Source of the DNA: Neisseria subflava
Lineage (GTDB): Bacteria > Pseudomonadota > Gammaproteobacteria > Burkholderiales > Neisseriaceae
DNA: 64,000 nucleotides
Direction: 5' to 3'
Assembly: GCF_005221305.1 (NCBI RefSeq)
Contig: NZ_CP039887.1
Location: 558,001 to 622,000, forward strand
Below the pieces are notes generated by a model that saw only the letters and a program-made list of their open reading frames with translations, was not told the DNA's origin and searched no databases. Shown piece after piece: positions 18,075 through 26,800 of this stretch; position 1 is the stretch's first letter; each line of letters starts with the position of its first letter. The position numbers and the translations under genes are program-made.

Positions 18075-20074
18075 GCTGGATGCAGAAACTTTATCGAACT
18101 TATGAAAGCATTTTGGAACAGGGGGTTACCGATCATGCCGAGCCACTGACGCCGGTCGGGCATACCATCCAAAACGCGCATATCGTTATCGCGATTGACG
18201 GTCAGGGCAATTTCCAGACGGCTCGCGTTATGCCGCCGAAAACGGCGATTCTGCTGCCTGCCACCGAGTCGTCTGAAAACCGCACTAGCGGCGAAGCTCC
18301 GCATCCGCTTGCCGACAAAATCCAATATGTTGCCAAGGATTACGCCGATTACGGCGGCGAAAAGAAAGCCTATTTTGACGGCTACCTGAAACAACTCAAA
18401 GCATGGTGCGAATCGCCTTTTACACATCCCAAAGTGCAGGCTGTGTTGAACTATGTTGCCAAAGGTCGGGTGGTTGCTGATCTGGTGAAAGCAGGCATAT
18501 TTCCGCTTGATTCGGAGGGCAAAGTGTTGAACAAATGGGAAACAGAAGGCGATGCACCGTCGATTTTCTCGGTGCTACCCAAAACTAAAGGCGAAATCGA
18601 ATTCGGTTCAGCATTGGTTTGCTGGCAGGTGGAAATTGCGGGCGACGTACACAGCCAAACTTGGACGGACAAAACCATACAGCAATCTTGGGCGGATTAC
18701 GCCGCTTCGGAAAAAGCCGAAAAAGGCTTTTGCTTGGTGCAGGGCAAAGAAGCCGTCATTTCCACCATGCACCCCGCCAAATTGCGCCACACGGGCGATA
18801 AAGCCAAGCTGATTTCTTCCAACGATACAGCGGGCTACACCTTTCGCGGGCGTTTTGCTACCGCTGAAGAAGCCGCCAGCGTATCGGCAGACGTGTCCGC
18901 CAAGGCGCACAGCGCTCTGCGTTGGTTGATTTCCCGTCAAGGCATCCGAAACGGAGATCAAGTTACCGTCGCCTGGGCAATCAGCGGCAAACCCGTCCCG
19001 TCGCCGATGAAAGATATTTCCACCGAACTGGATTGGTCGGATATGGAAAACTGGGACATCAGTGCGGTTGAAAAACCCGATGAAGCCGTCGCGCAAAGGC
19101 TACCTGAAAATTCGGAAGCAGCCCCAGATTGGTCGGTAAATATCGGGCGTGCTGCTGCGCAAATCATCAAAAAGAAACTGCACGGCTATCAGGCAGAATT
19201 GAAAGCCCACGAACAAATCTCCCTGATTATGCTCGATTCCGCCACGCCAGGTCGTATGGCATTGACTTATTACCAAGAATTTCTGCCTGCCGACTATTTC
19301 GCCAATTTGGATGCATGGATTGATGATTTTTCCTGGTATCAGCGTTACAGCATTGAGCAACCGAATGCTAAAAAATCAGATAAAAAGAAAACCCTTTGGG
19401 CTTTCGTCCCGCCGTCACCTTACAGCATTGCCGAAGCCGTGTACGGCAAATCCTTGTCCGACACGCTTAAAAAACAGCTTTACGCCCGACTTCTGCCTGT
19501 TATCGCAGGCGGAACATCCGTGCCGATTCCTGAAGATTTGATGCGTCAAAGTTTTCAGGCAGCCTGCAATCCTAATGGCTGCGAAAACTGGGAATGGCAA
19601 AGAAACATCGGCGTTGCCTGTGCCCTATACAAAGGCTGGCGCGCCCGTCATCACGATTTATCACAACGGAGAACTTACCCTATGAGCTTGGATACCCAAA
19701 ACCGATCACGCGACTACTTGTACGGCAGGCTGCTTGCCGTCGCCGAAAACACCGAATCCTACGCCCTGTATTTGGCAGGCGAAAAACGCGCCACTACCGC
19801 TGAACGCTATATGCAGCGTTTTGCCGAGCATCCGTTTGCCACATGGCGCAATATCGAGCTGGCGTTGAAACCCTATCAAGAACGCCTGCGCAACAACGGC
19901 AAGGATACCGGTGCACAGGCAATTGGCGAAATCATGGAATTATTTGCCACCGATGATTTCACCTGCGACGACAAATTAAGCGGCGAATTTCTCTTGGGCT
20001 ACCACTGCCAAAAAATGGAAATTGCCCGCCGTATTGCCGAGCTTTCCGCCAACAAATCCAAAACCCATGAATAA
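18071..20074 (+). CDS. cas8c: Cas8c (Csd1) large subunit of type I-C Cascade
   Basis: PAM-recognising large subunit of the interference complex. The N-terminus MSWMQKLYRTYESI and general layout match Csd1; 667 residues is on the long side for the family. Overlaps cas5c by 4 bases. The 3' fifth contains an in-frame, well-spaced internal start (19682) that would produce the small subunit Cas11c. The variant word GAGTCGTCTGAA (~18268) lies in the coding region. Confidence 0.92.
   Translation: MSWMQKLYRTYESILEQGVTDHAEPLTPVGHTIQNAHIVIAIDGQGNFQTARVMPPKTAILLPATESSENRTSGEAPHPLADKIQYVAKDYADYGGEKKAYFDGYLKQLKAWCESPFTHPKVQAVLNYVAKGRVVADLVKAGIFPLDSEGKVLNKWETEGDAPSIFSVLPKTKGEIEFGSALVCWQVEIAGDVHSQTWTDKTIQQSWADYAASEKAEKGFCLVQGKEAVISTMHPAKLRHTGDKAKLISSNDTAGYTFRGRFATAEEAASVSADVSAKAHSALRWLISRQGIRNGDQVTVAWAISGKPVPSPMKDISTELDWSDMENWDISAVEKPDEAVAQRLPENSEAAPDWSVNIGRAAAQIIKKKLHGYQAELKAHEQISLIMLDSATPGRMALTYYQEFLPADYFANLDAWIDDFSWYQRYSIEQPNAKKSDKKKTLWAFVPPSPYSIAEAVYGKSLSDTLKKQLYARLLPVIAGGTSVPIPEDLMRQSFQAACNPNGCENWEWQRNIGVACALYKGWRARHHDLSQRRTYPMSLDTQNRSRDYLYGRLLAVAENTESYALYLAGEKRATTAERYMQRFAEHPFATWRNIELALKPYQERLRNNGKDTGAQAIGEIMELFATDDFTCDDKLSGEFLLGYHCQKMEIARRIAELSANKSKTHE
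19682..20074 (+). CDS. cas11c: Cas11c, small Cascade subunit from internal start within cas8c
   Basis: In type I-C systems the small subunit is known to be made by internal initiation within cas8c. Here GGAG (19668-19671) lies 10 bases before an in-frame ATG (19682), giving a 130-residue helical C-terminal product starting MSLDTQNRSRDYLYGR. Position and size match described Cas11c proteins. The ribosome site is seen directly; the function is by analogy. Confidence 0.65.
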   Translation: MSLDTQNRSRDYLYGRLLAVAENTESYALYLAGEKRATTAERYMQRFAEHPFATWRNIELALKPYQERLRNNGKDTGAQAIGEIMELFATDDFTCDDKLSGEFLLGYHCQKMEIARRIAELSANKSKTHE

Positions 20075-20095
20075 CCCATTTAAAGGAAAACCAAA

Positions 20096-20935
20096 ATGAG
20101 CTTAACCAAAAAAATCGACTTCGCCTTAATCCTGAAAGTAACCAACGCCAACCCCAACGGCGACCCTTTGAACGGCAACCGCCCGCGTGCCGATTTCCAA
20201 GGTTTTGGTGAAATGACCGACGTGTGCCTGAAACGCAAAATCCGCGACCGCCTGCAAGACAGCGGTGAGAGCATTTTTGTGCAATCGGACGAAAAGAAAA
20301 CCGATGGCATGACCAGCCTGGCCAACCGCGCCAAAGACAAAGATGTCGGCTTGGGTGCGGATGCCTTTAATGCAAAAAAAGCCAACAAAGACGACACTGC
20401 CAAAAAAGCTTGCGAAAAATGGCTGGACGTGCGCAGTTTCGGACAGGTTTTCGCATTCAGCGGCGAAGGTAGCAGCGGCATATCCATCGCTGTGCGCGGC
20501 CCGGTTACCATTCAATCCGCATTCAGCGTCGAGCCGATAAACATTACTAGCACCCAGATCACCAAAAGCGTCAGTGGCGAAGGCGACGGCACGAAAAAAT
20601 CCTCTGACACCATGGGCATGAAACACCGCGTAGATCAGGGCGTGTACGTTGCCTTCGGCGCGATGTCGCCGCAGCTTGCCGAGCGCACCGGTTTTTCAGA
20701 TGACGATGCCAAAAAAATCAAAGCCGTACTCACTAAACTCTTTGAAGGAGACGCATCATCCGCCCGCCCCGAAGGCAGCATGCAGGTGTTGAAACTTATC
20801 TGGTGGGAACACAACAGCAAAGCAGGGCAATACTCTTCCGCCAAAGTGCACGGCAGCCTGAAAGTGAATGTCGATGGCAGCTATAAACTGGAAAAACTTG
20901 ATGGTCTAATTCCGCAGGAAATTGACGGCTTCTAA
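20096..20935 (+). CDS. cas7c: Cas7c (Csd2) backbone subunit of Cascade
   Basis: RAMP-fold protein that polymerises along the crRNA spacer. 279 residues, normal. Begins MSLTKKIDFALILKVTNANP and contains NGDPLNGNRPR, typical of Csd2, then MGMKHRVDQGVYVAFGAM. AAAGGAAA precedes ATG. 21 bp after cas8c and 14 bp before cas4. Confidence 0.94.
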   Translation: MSLTKKIDFALILKVTNANPNGDPLNGNRPRADFQGFGEMTDVCLKRKIRDRLQDSGESIFVQSDEKKTDGMTSLANRAKDKDVGLGADAFNAKKANKDDTAKKACEKWLDVRSFGQVFAFSGEGSSGISIAVRGPVTIQSAFSVEPINITSTQITKSVSGEGDGTKKSSDTMGMKHRVDQGVYVAFGAMSPQLAERTGFSDDDAKKIKAVLTKLFEGDASSARPEGSMQVLKLIWWEHNSKAGQYSSAKVHGSLKVNVDGSYKLEKLDGLIPQEIDGF

Positions 20936-20949
20936 AAACATTCAAAAAG

Positions 20950-21606
20950 ATGACCGCACTTTTAACCGATACCCAAGGGGAAAATCAGGACTCTCGCCCG
21001 ATTCCCCTTTCCGCCTTGCAACACTACGCCTTCTGCCCGCGTCAATGTGCCTTGATTCACAACGAGCAGGCGTGGGCGGAGAATTATTTGACCGCTCAGG
21101 GCAGAGCGCTGCACGAGCGGGTGGATTCGGGCGAACCGGAAACGCGCAAGGGCGTGCGTTTTGAGCGGACGGTGCATGTGTCTGCGGAAAAACTGGGTAT
21201 CAGCGGCGTGTTGGATTTGGTAGAAGTGGACACGAAAACAGGTCGTCTGAAACCTGTGGAATACAAACGCGGCAAGCCCAAACCCGACCCGATGGACGAA
21301 ATTCAGCTTTGTGCCCAAGGTTTGTGTTTGGAAGAAATGACGGAGCAAACCATCTCTGAGGGCGCGCTGTGGTATATGCAAACCCGCCACCGCGTTCCCG
21401 TCGTGTTTTCAGACGACCTGCGCGCCCAAACACTCGCCACCATCGCCGCCGTGCGCGAACTCCTAAACAGCGGCCAAACCCCGCCGCCCGACTACAGCAA
21501 ACGCTGCAAAGCCTGCTCGCTGGTAGAGATTTGCCAGCCGGAGTTGCTGGGTAAACGTGATAGGAGTGTGGGGTATGTGGAGGGATTATATATAATAAAT
21601 ATTTAA
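20950..21606 (+). CDS. cas4: Cas4 exonuclease for spacer acquisition
   Basis: RecB-like Fe-S nuclease that trims prespacers and selects PAM-bearing ends together with Cas1-Cas2. 218 residues. One N-terminal Cys in FCPRQC and the C-terminal trio CKACSLVEIC bind the 4Fe-4S cluster; the nuclease core shows GVLDLVEVD and VEYKRGKPK. A Pasteurellaceae USS core (20953-20961) starts at the third base after the ATG. Two variant neisserial words (21240-21251 and, inverted, 21408-21419) are also in the gene. Last gene before an unusual 625-bp gap. Confidence 0.93.
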   Translation: MTALLTDTQGENQDSRPIPLSALQHYAFCPRQCALIHNEQAWAENYLTAQGRALHERVDSGEPETRKGVRFERTVHVSAEKLGISGVLDLVEVDTKTGRLKPVEYKRGKPKPDPMDEIQLCAQGLCLEEMTEQTISEGALWYMQTRHRVPVVFSDDLRAQTLATIAAVRELLNSGQTPPPDYSKRCKACSLVEICQPELLGKRDRSVGYVEGLYIINI

Positions 21607-21676
21607 GGAAGTTGACGAATGATTTGAGATAGCTTATTATGGACTCTTGTAAATCTTATGACAGGAGAAATAGAGA

Positions 21677-21841
21677 ATGGCTAATAGAAACAAACTTGGC
21701 TGGGAAATTCGTCTAAAAAAGAAAGATAATGATGAACTTTTATTTTGTGTTAAGGGTTTTAGGCAGATTATTCACTTTCCAGTGGTTGTAATTGTGATGC
21801 TTGTCTATTGGATATGTGAATATTTTCTTATACTTTTTTGA
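21677..21841 (+). CDS. 54-residue single-pass membrane protein in the cas4-cas1 gap
   Basis: Short unrecognised gene. AGGAG (21663-21667) lies 9 bases before ATG. The first ~24 residues are highly charged (MANRNKLGWEIRLKKK then D-N-D-E), followed by a long hydrophobic stretch to the C-terminus (roughly IIHFPVVVIVMLVYWI then C-E-Y-F-L-I-L-F). It is predicted to be a membrane protein with a basic cytoplasmic N-terminus. A+T-rich compared with the cas genes. It is followed after ~80 bp by the repeat-like element. A toxin, a phage-defence accessory or a random acquired orphan are all possible; no function is claimed. Confidence 0.6.
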   Translation: MANRNKLGWEIRLKKKDNDELLFCVKGFRQIIHFPVVVIVMLVYWICEYFLILF

Positions 21842-21921
21842 ATATAAAGTATATGTTAATGATTAAGTTGGTATTTTTCCTTTTAAAGGAGGCGGTATCT
21901 AGGAATATCATTTTATGAATT

Positions 21922-22008
21922 CAGGTATTTTATATCTGTGTGTTGAAACCTTAATTATTTCTTATTTGATTTTGATTTAGTGGTACTGCCTCTTTTCGGG
22001 GGCGGTAC
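21922..22008 (+). ncRNA. Candidate crRNA-like RNA: degenerate solitary CRISPR repeat, spacer-like stretch, hairpin
   Basis: CAGGTAT-TTT-ATATCTG (21922-21938) forms a 7-bp stem with the same CAG...CTG ends as the array repeat but other bases inside, followed by TGTGTTGAAAC (21939-21949), identical to the last 11 nt of the repeat, i.e. the type I-C crRNA 5' handle. Next come 33 nt (21950-21982) and a strong hairpin (arms GTACTGCC 21983-21990 and GGCGGTAC 22001-22008). TATCAT (21906-21911), 17 bp after TTAAAG (21883-21888), is a plausible promoter whose start would fall just before the pseudo-repeat. The layout resembles CreA-type antitoxin RNAs or crRNA-like autorepressors. An overlapping 21-codon hydrophobic frame (21915-21980, AGGA before it) is an alternative reading. 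Confidence 0.5.
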
Positions 22009-22231
22009 TTACTTTTATTTGGTCTATGTGGTAAGAGTAGGTTAGCTCGTAGACATAATCCAACAAAATGCCGAAATGCTTAACCAAGGTTGTTTGAAAA
22101 TCTATAATTAGAAAAGTTAAGCTATTGTGTTGGGTTAAAGCATCCTACCTAACACAACCTATCCGCTGCTTTCAGGTAGCCCAATATTGTTAAACACCCA
22201 AAAAAGTGCGCCCAACCCCTAAGGAGTCCCC

Positions 22232-23245
22232 ATGCGCAAACTGCAAAACACGCTCTATATCACCACCCAAGGCAGCTATCTGCATAAGGAGCGGGAGACG
22301 TTGGTAGTGGAGCAGGAACGTAAAAAGGTGGCGCAGTTGCCGGTGCATTCCATCGGGCATATTTTCTGTTTTGGGAATGTGCTGGTGTCGCCGTTTTTGC
22401 TGGGGTTTTGCGGTGAAAATAATGTGAATTTGGCGTTTTTTACCGAAAACGGGCGTTTCTTGGGGCGACTTCAGGGGCGGCAGAGCGGTAATGTGCTGCT
22501 GCGTCGGGCGCAGTATCGGGTGTCGGAGCAAAATCCCGTGCCGATTGCGCGCAATATCATCGCGGCGAAGATTCAGGCGGGTAAGCGGGTGCTTCAGCGG
22601 CAGATTCGTAATTATGGTGAGAATGCGGCGATTCAAAGTGCGGTCGATGCTTTGAACATTTCGCTGCGGCAGTTGAAGAGCGCGGCGGAGCTGGACGTGG
22701 TGCGCGGCATTGAGGGCGATGCGGCGGCGCGTTATTTCGGCGTGTTCGGGCAGCTTTTGAGCGAAAAAAGCAGCTTTGTTTTTGACGGGCGCAACCGCCG
22801 TCCGCCCAGAGACGGAGTGAATGCGCTGTTGTCGTTTGTGTACAGTATCTTGGGCAAGGACATCAGCGGCGCGCTGCAAGGCGTGGGGCTGGATCCGCAG
22901 GTGGGCTTTCTGCACGCCGACCGACCGGGGCGCGACAGTTTGGCGCAGGATATTTTGGAAGAATTCCGCGCATGGTGGGCAGACAGGCTAGTGTTGTCGC
23001 TGATCAATCGAGGGCAAATCAAACCGCAGGATTTTGTTACCGAGGCGAGTGGCGCGGTAAGCTTAAAAGCCGATGCGCGTAAGCTGTTGTTCCAAGCATT
23101 ACAGGCGAAAAAGCAGGAGAAAATCGTTCATCCGTTTTTGGGTGAAGAGGTGGAAATCGGGCTACTGCCGTATATTCAAGCGATGCTGTTGGCGCGGCAC
23201 TTGCGCGGTGATTTGGCGGAATATCCGCCGTTTTTGATGAGATAG
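22232..23245 (+). CDS. cas1: Cas1 integrase (type I-C)
   Basis: Metal-dependent integrase that inserts prespacers at the leader end. 337 residues, normal for Cas1c. Catalytic region: RGIEGDAAARYF (Glu, ~155) and VGFLHADRPGRDSLAQD (His and Asp, ~225-238). AAGGAG precedes the ATG at 22232. Pasteurellaceae USS core at 22636-22644. It is separated from cas4 by the 625-bp gap, so it probably has its own promoter. Confidence 0.95.
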   Translation: MRKLQNTLYITTQGSYLHKERETLVVEQERKKVAQLPVHSIGHIFCFGNVLVSPFLLGFCGENNVNLAFFTENGRFLGRLQGRQSGNVLLRRAQYRVSEQNPVPIARNIIAAKIQAGKRVLQRQIRNYGENAAIQSAVDALNISLRQLKSAAELDVVRGIEGDAAARYFGVFGQLLSEKSSFVFDGRNRRPPRDGVNALLSFVYSILGKDISGALQGVGLDPQVGFLHADRPGRDSLAQDILEEFRAWWADRLVLSLINRGQIKPQDFVTEASGAVSLKADARKLLFQALQAKKQEKIVHPFLGEEVEIGLLPYIQAMLLARHLRGDLAEYPPFLMR

Positions 23246-23251
23246 GTTTGC

Positions 23252-23290
23252 AGGTCGTCTGAAAACGGGTTGGCTGCTTTCAGACGACCT
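23252..23290. terminator. Variant (GTCGTCTGAA) DUS pair between cas1 and cas2
   Basis: AGGTCGTCTGAA (23252-23263) and its exact complement (23279-23290). This is the mucosa-type dialect, not the dominant AGGCCGTCTGAA. Its place between two co-functional genes would attenuate cas2 or mark a past recombination point. Confidence 0.7.
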
Positions 23291-23319
23291 CTAAAGCAGC
23301 CTGCACATGGGAATACAAA

Positions 23320-23613
23320 ATGCTGATGCTGATTACTTACGATATTTCGCTGGAGGACGCGGAAGGACAGGCAAGGCTGCGACGCGTGGCGAAATTGTGT
23401 CTGGACTACGGCGTGCGCGTGCAGTATTCAGTGTTCGAATGCGACATCGCGCCCGACCAATGGGTTGTTTTAAAAGACAAACTTTTGAAAACCTACAACC
23501 CTGAAACCGACAGCCTGCGCTTTTACCATCTGGGCAGCAAATGGCGGCGCAAAGTGGAACACCACGGCGCGAAACCAGCGGTGGATGTGTTTAAGGATAC
23601 GTTGATTGTGTAA
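23320..23613 (+). CDS. cas2: Cas2 (type I-C)
   Basis: Small ferredoxin-like protein that dimerises between two Cas1 dimers in the acquisition complex. 97 residues. Starts MLMLITYDISLED with the conserved early Asp and contains VQYSVFECDIAPDQW, typical of the family. Ends 190 bp before the first repeat. Confidence 0.95.
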   Translation: MLMLITYDISLEDAEGQARLRRVAKLCLDYGVRVQYSVFECDIAPDQWVVLKDKLLKTYNPETDSLRFYHLGSKWRRKVEHHGAKPAVDVFKDTLIV

Positions 23614-23803
23614 ATCGCCAACCTACGGTTCTCATGAAAATGCGGCAGGGTTGGCGAATTGGGATTGTTCTTTAACAATCAGGATATTGCGAATGCGGGT
23701 GTAACGGAAAAGGCTGTGTTATACTCGCGTTCACGCTTTTCTTGGGAGCTTAGCGAAATCGGGGCTGCGAAACTTGACGGAGCAAGGCTTTTAAGAGGGG
23801 TAC
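23614..23803 (+). promoter_or_regulatory. CRISPR leader
   Basis: 190-bp non-coding stretch between cas2 and the first repeat. It contains GATTGTTCTTTAACAATC, a short dyad, and lies on the side where repeats are most uniform, while degenerate repeats are at the other end. That polarity marks this as the leader, with promoter and integration signals. Confidence 0.75.
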
Positions 23804-26800
23804 CAGCCGCCTTCAGGCGGCTGTGTGTTGAAACTTGTAAGGACGTACAAATCTGCCATCCGCCGTTACAGCCGCCTTCAGGCGGCTGTGTGTTGAAACA
23901 GTATGAAGCAGACAGAAAACGCAAAGAAGACGACCAGCCGCCTTCAGGCGGCTGTGTGTTGAAACTGTACATCAACTTTCCAAATGCCTGTTTTAGGGTC
24001 CAGCCGCCTTCAGGCGGCTGTGTGTTGAAACTTTTCGTTTAAAAATGAGAGACACAGAAGTCCTTCAGCCGCCTTCAGGCGGCTGTGTGTTGAAACGATC
24101 AAGAAGTGGGGTGTGAGGCGGCTTATCAGGACCAGCCGCCTTCAGGCGGCTGTGTGTTGAAACAGCAACGGTACCGTCATCAGCCACAACCGCGCCGACC
24201 CAGCCGCCTTCAGGCGGCTGTGTGTTGAAACTTTGCCAAAAACATGGAGGCGCACGGTATCAAGGCCAGCCGCCTTCAGGCGGCTGTGTGTTGAAACGAC
24301 TACATCGACTACCCGGAAGACGAATTTATCCCCCAGCCGCCTTCAGGCGGCTGTGTGTTGAAACAGGCAAATTGCTGCCTGCTCAGAAGGAGTGGGCAGC
24401 CAGCCGCCTTCAGGCGGCTGTGTGTTGAAACTTAGTCCTGACAAACGAAGATGAGCAGTCTCTGACCAGCCGCCTTCAGGCGGCTGTGTGTTGAAACACG
24501 TAGCAATAGCTAAAGCTATAATGGCAGCTGTCCAGCCGCCTTCAGGCGGCTGTGTGTTGAAACGTTTGCGGTTTGCTCCTGCATAAAGCAATGTAGTCCA
24601 GCCGCCTTCAGGCGGCTGTGTGTTGAAACATCTCAACGCTGGCAGGTAGAGCCGACCCGAATCCAGCCGCCTTCAGGCGGCTGTGTGTTGAAACAATAAA
24701 AACGCGCGTATAGTCAAAAATCACACCGCCAGCCGCCTTCAGGCGGCTGTGTGTTGAAACGTTAGTACCGCAATAATAACCACGCATACAATAACCAGCC
24801 GCCTTCAGGCGGCTGTGTGTTGAAACACTTTAAAACGGCTAAATTGGGCGGTTATACCGAGCCCCAGCCGCCTTCAGGCGGCTGTGTGTTGAAACAACTC
24901 ACTTAAAGGAAAAAATCATGAATATCATCCAGCCGCCTTCAGGCGGCTGTGTGTTGAAACGTGTAATTTCGATTTGAATGGCGGTAGTTGTGATCCAGCC
25001 GCCTTCAGGCGGCTGTGTGTTGAAACTTAAAAATGTTTCTTGATCAAGGACTTGTGTATCCCAGCCGCCTTCAGGCGGCTGTGTGTTGAAACAACTTTGG
25101 AGCAGCTTAAATGGCGAATATCACGGCCAGCCGCCTTCAGGCGGCTGTGTGTTGAAACTCTATCCTATGATGCTGCGTCTACCGTAACTACACCAGCCGC
25201 CTTCAGGCGGCTGTGTGTTGAAACGGCAAAGACTCCAACGGCAACACAACGGCAGAAGCCAGCCGCCTTCAGGCGGCTGTGTGTTGAAACAGTCATCATT
25301 TAATCCTTTTGAAAATCAATAAAACCAGCCGCCTTCAGGCGGCTGTGTGTTGAAACTTCAGCTTTTTGGGCAGTATACTCAAAATGGGCTCCAGCCGCCT
25401 TCAGGCGGCTGTGTGTTGAAACACGGAAATGTTTGGACGTTCGTTCAAACTTAGGTCCAGCCGCCTTCAGGCGGCTGTGTGTTGAAACGGGCGGATACCG
25501 CTACCCTACGCCGGCGATACGGCCAGCCGCCTTCAGGCGGCTGTGTGTTGAAACCGCAAAGACTGGCTCAAATCACGCGGCCTGTTCGCCCAGCCGCCTT
25601 CAGGCGGCTGTGTGTTGAAACGGCCGTGATCGCCCTTATTGAGGCTGCCATCGTCAGCCGCCTTCAGGCGGCTGTGTGTTGAAACAGTGTTAAACAACAA
25701 CGGCGCAACGACTTGGAAACAGCCGCCTTCAGGCGGCTGTGTGTTGAAACGCTATTTTATGGCGAGCCATTGGAGCAATTTATTCCAGCCGCCTTCAGGC
25801 GGCTGTGTGTTGAAACAGATAGTTCGGGCGATTTAGGAGATATGCCGTCTCCAGCCGCCTTCAGGCGGCTGTGTGTTGAAACATTTCAACTTTTGGATTA
25901 TTGGCGCAATAATCCCCCAGCCGCCTTCAGGCGGCTGTGTGTTGAAACGATGTGATGAAAAACTGGTCTGAAATTGCAGAATGCCAGCCGCCTTCAGGCG
26001 GCTGTGTGTTGAAACATGCTCCTGTTGCAGTGCAAACTCAACAATATGCCAGCCGCCTTCAGGCGGCTGTGTGTTGAAACTAGTGAGTGTAGCGAGGGTT
26101 TGCCCGTTAATGAGCAGCCGCCTTCAGGCGGCTGTGTGTTGAAACATCTCTCGAGATGGTCAAAATGAAACTCCAACAACCAGCCGCCTTCAGGCGGCTG
26201 TGTGTTGAAACAATTGATAAGCTAATTTTTAAAGACCGATTATAGCCAGCCGCCTTCAGGCGGCTGTGTGTTGAAACGCAAAACGAAATAAAAGGGGACT
26301 TATTTTGGGGTCCAGCCGCCTTCAGGCGGCTGTGTGTTGAAACTCAATTTGGATTAACTCGTCCTCGTATGTCATTGCCAGCCGCCTTCAGGCGGCTGTG
26401 TGTTGAAACAACTATTACAAAGGGGTTACCAGTAAAGAGCTTGGCCAGCCGCCTTCAGGCGGCTGTGTGTTGAAACAATAGCTACACGCCCATTAATGAG
26501 GCATAGCCATCCAGCCGCCTTCAGGCGGCTGTGTGTTGAAACACCAATAGTATCAAGCATTTCAATAGTTTTTTGACCAGCCGCCTTCAGGCGGCTGTGT
26601 GTTGAAACCGCTAAGACGCGGCAGGGAAGACGGCGCATTCATCCAGCCGCCTTCAGGCGGCTGTGTGTTGAAACCAAAATCTGAAAAACAAAGCGAAGTA
26701 CGCCCTGCCAGCCGCCTTCAGGCGGCTGTGTGTTGAAACCTCAAAAGTGCCAGTAAAGCCAAGCTCTTTTTTAGCCAGCCGCCTTCAGGCGGCTGTGTGT

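Noticed and set aside
22052..22231. GTGTTGGGT...ACCTAACAC hairpin before cas1 as part of the crRNA-like element
   Set aside because: It lacks the handle sequence and looks like a common extragenic inverted repeat or transcription signal.
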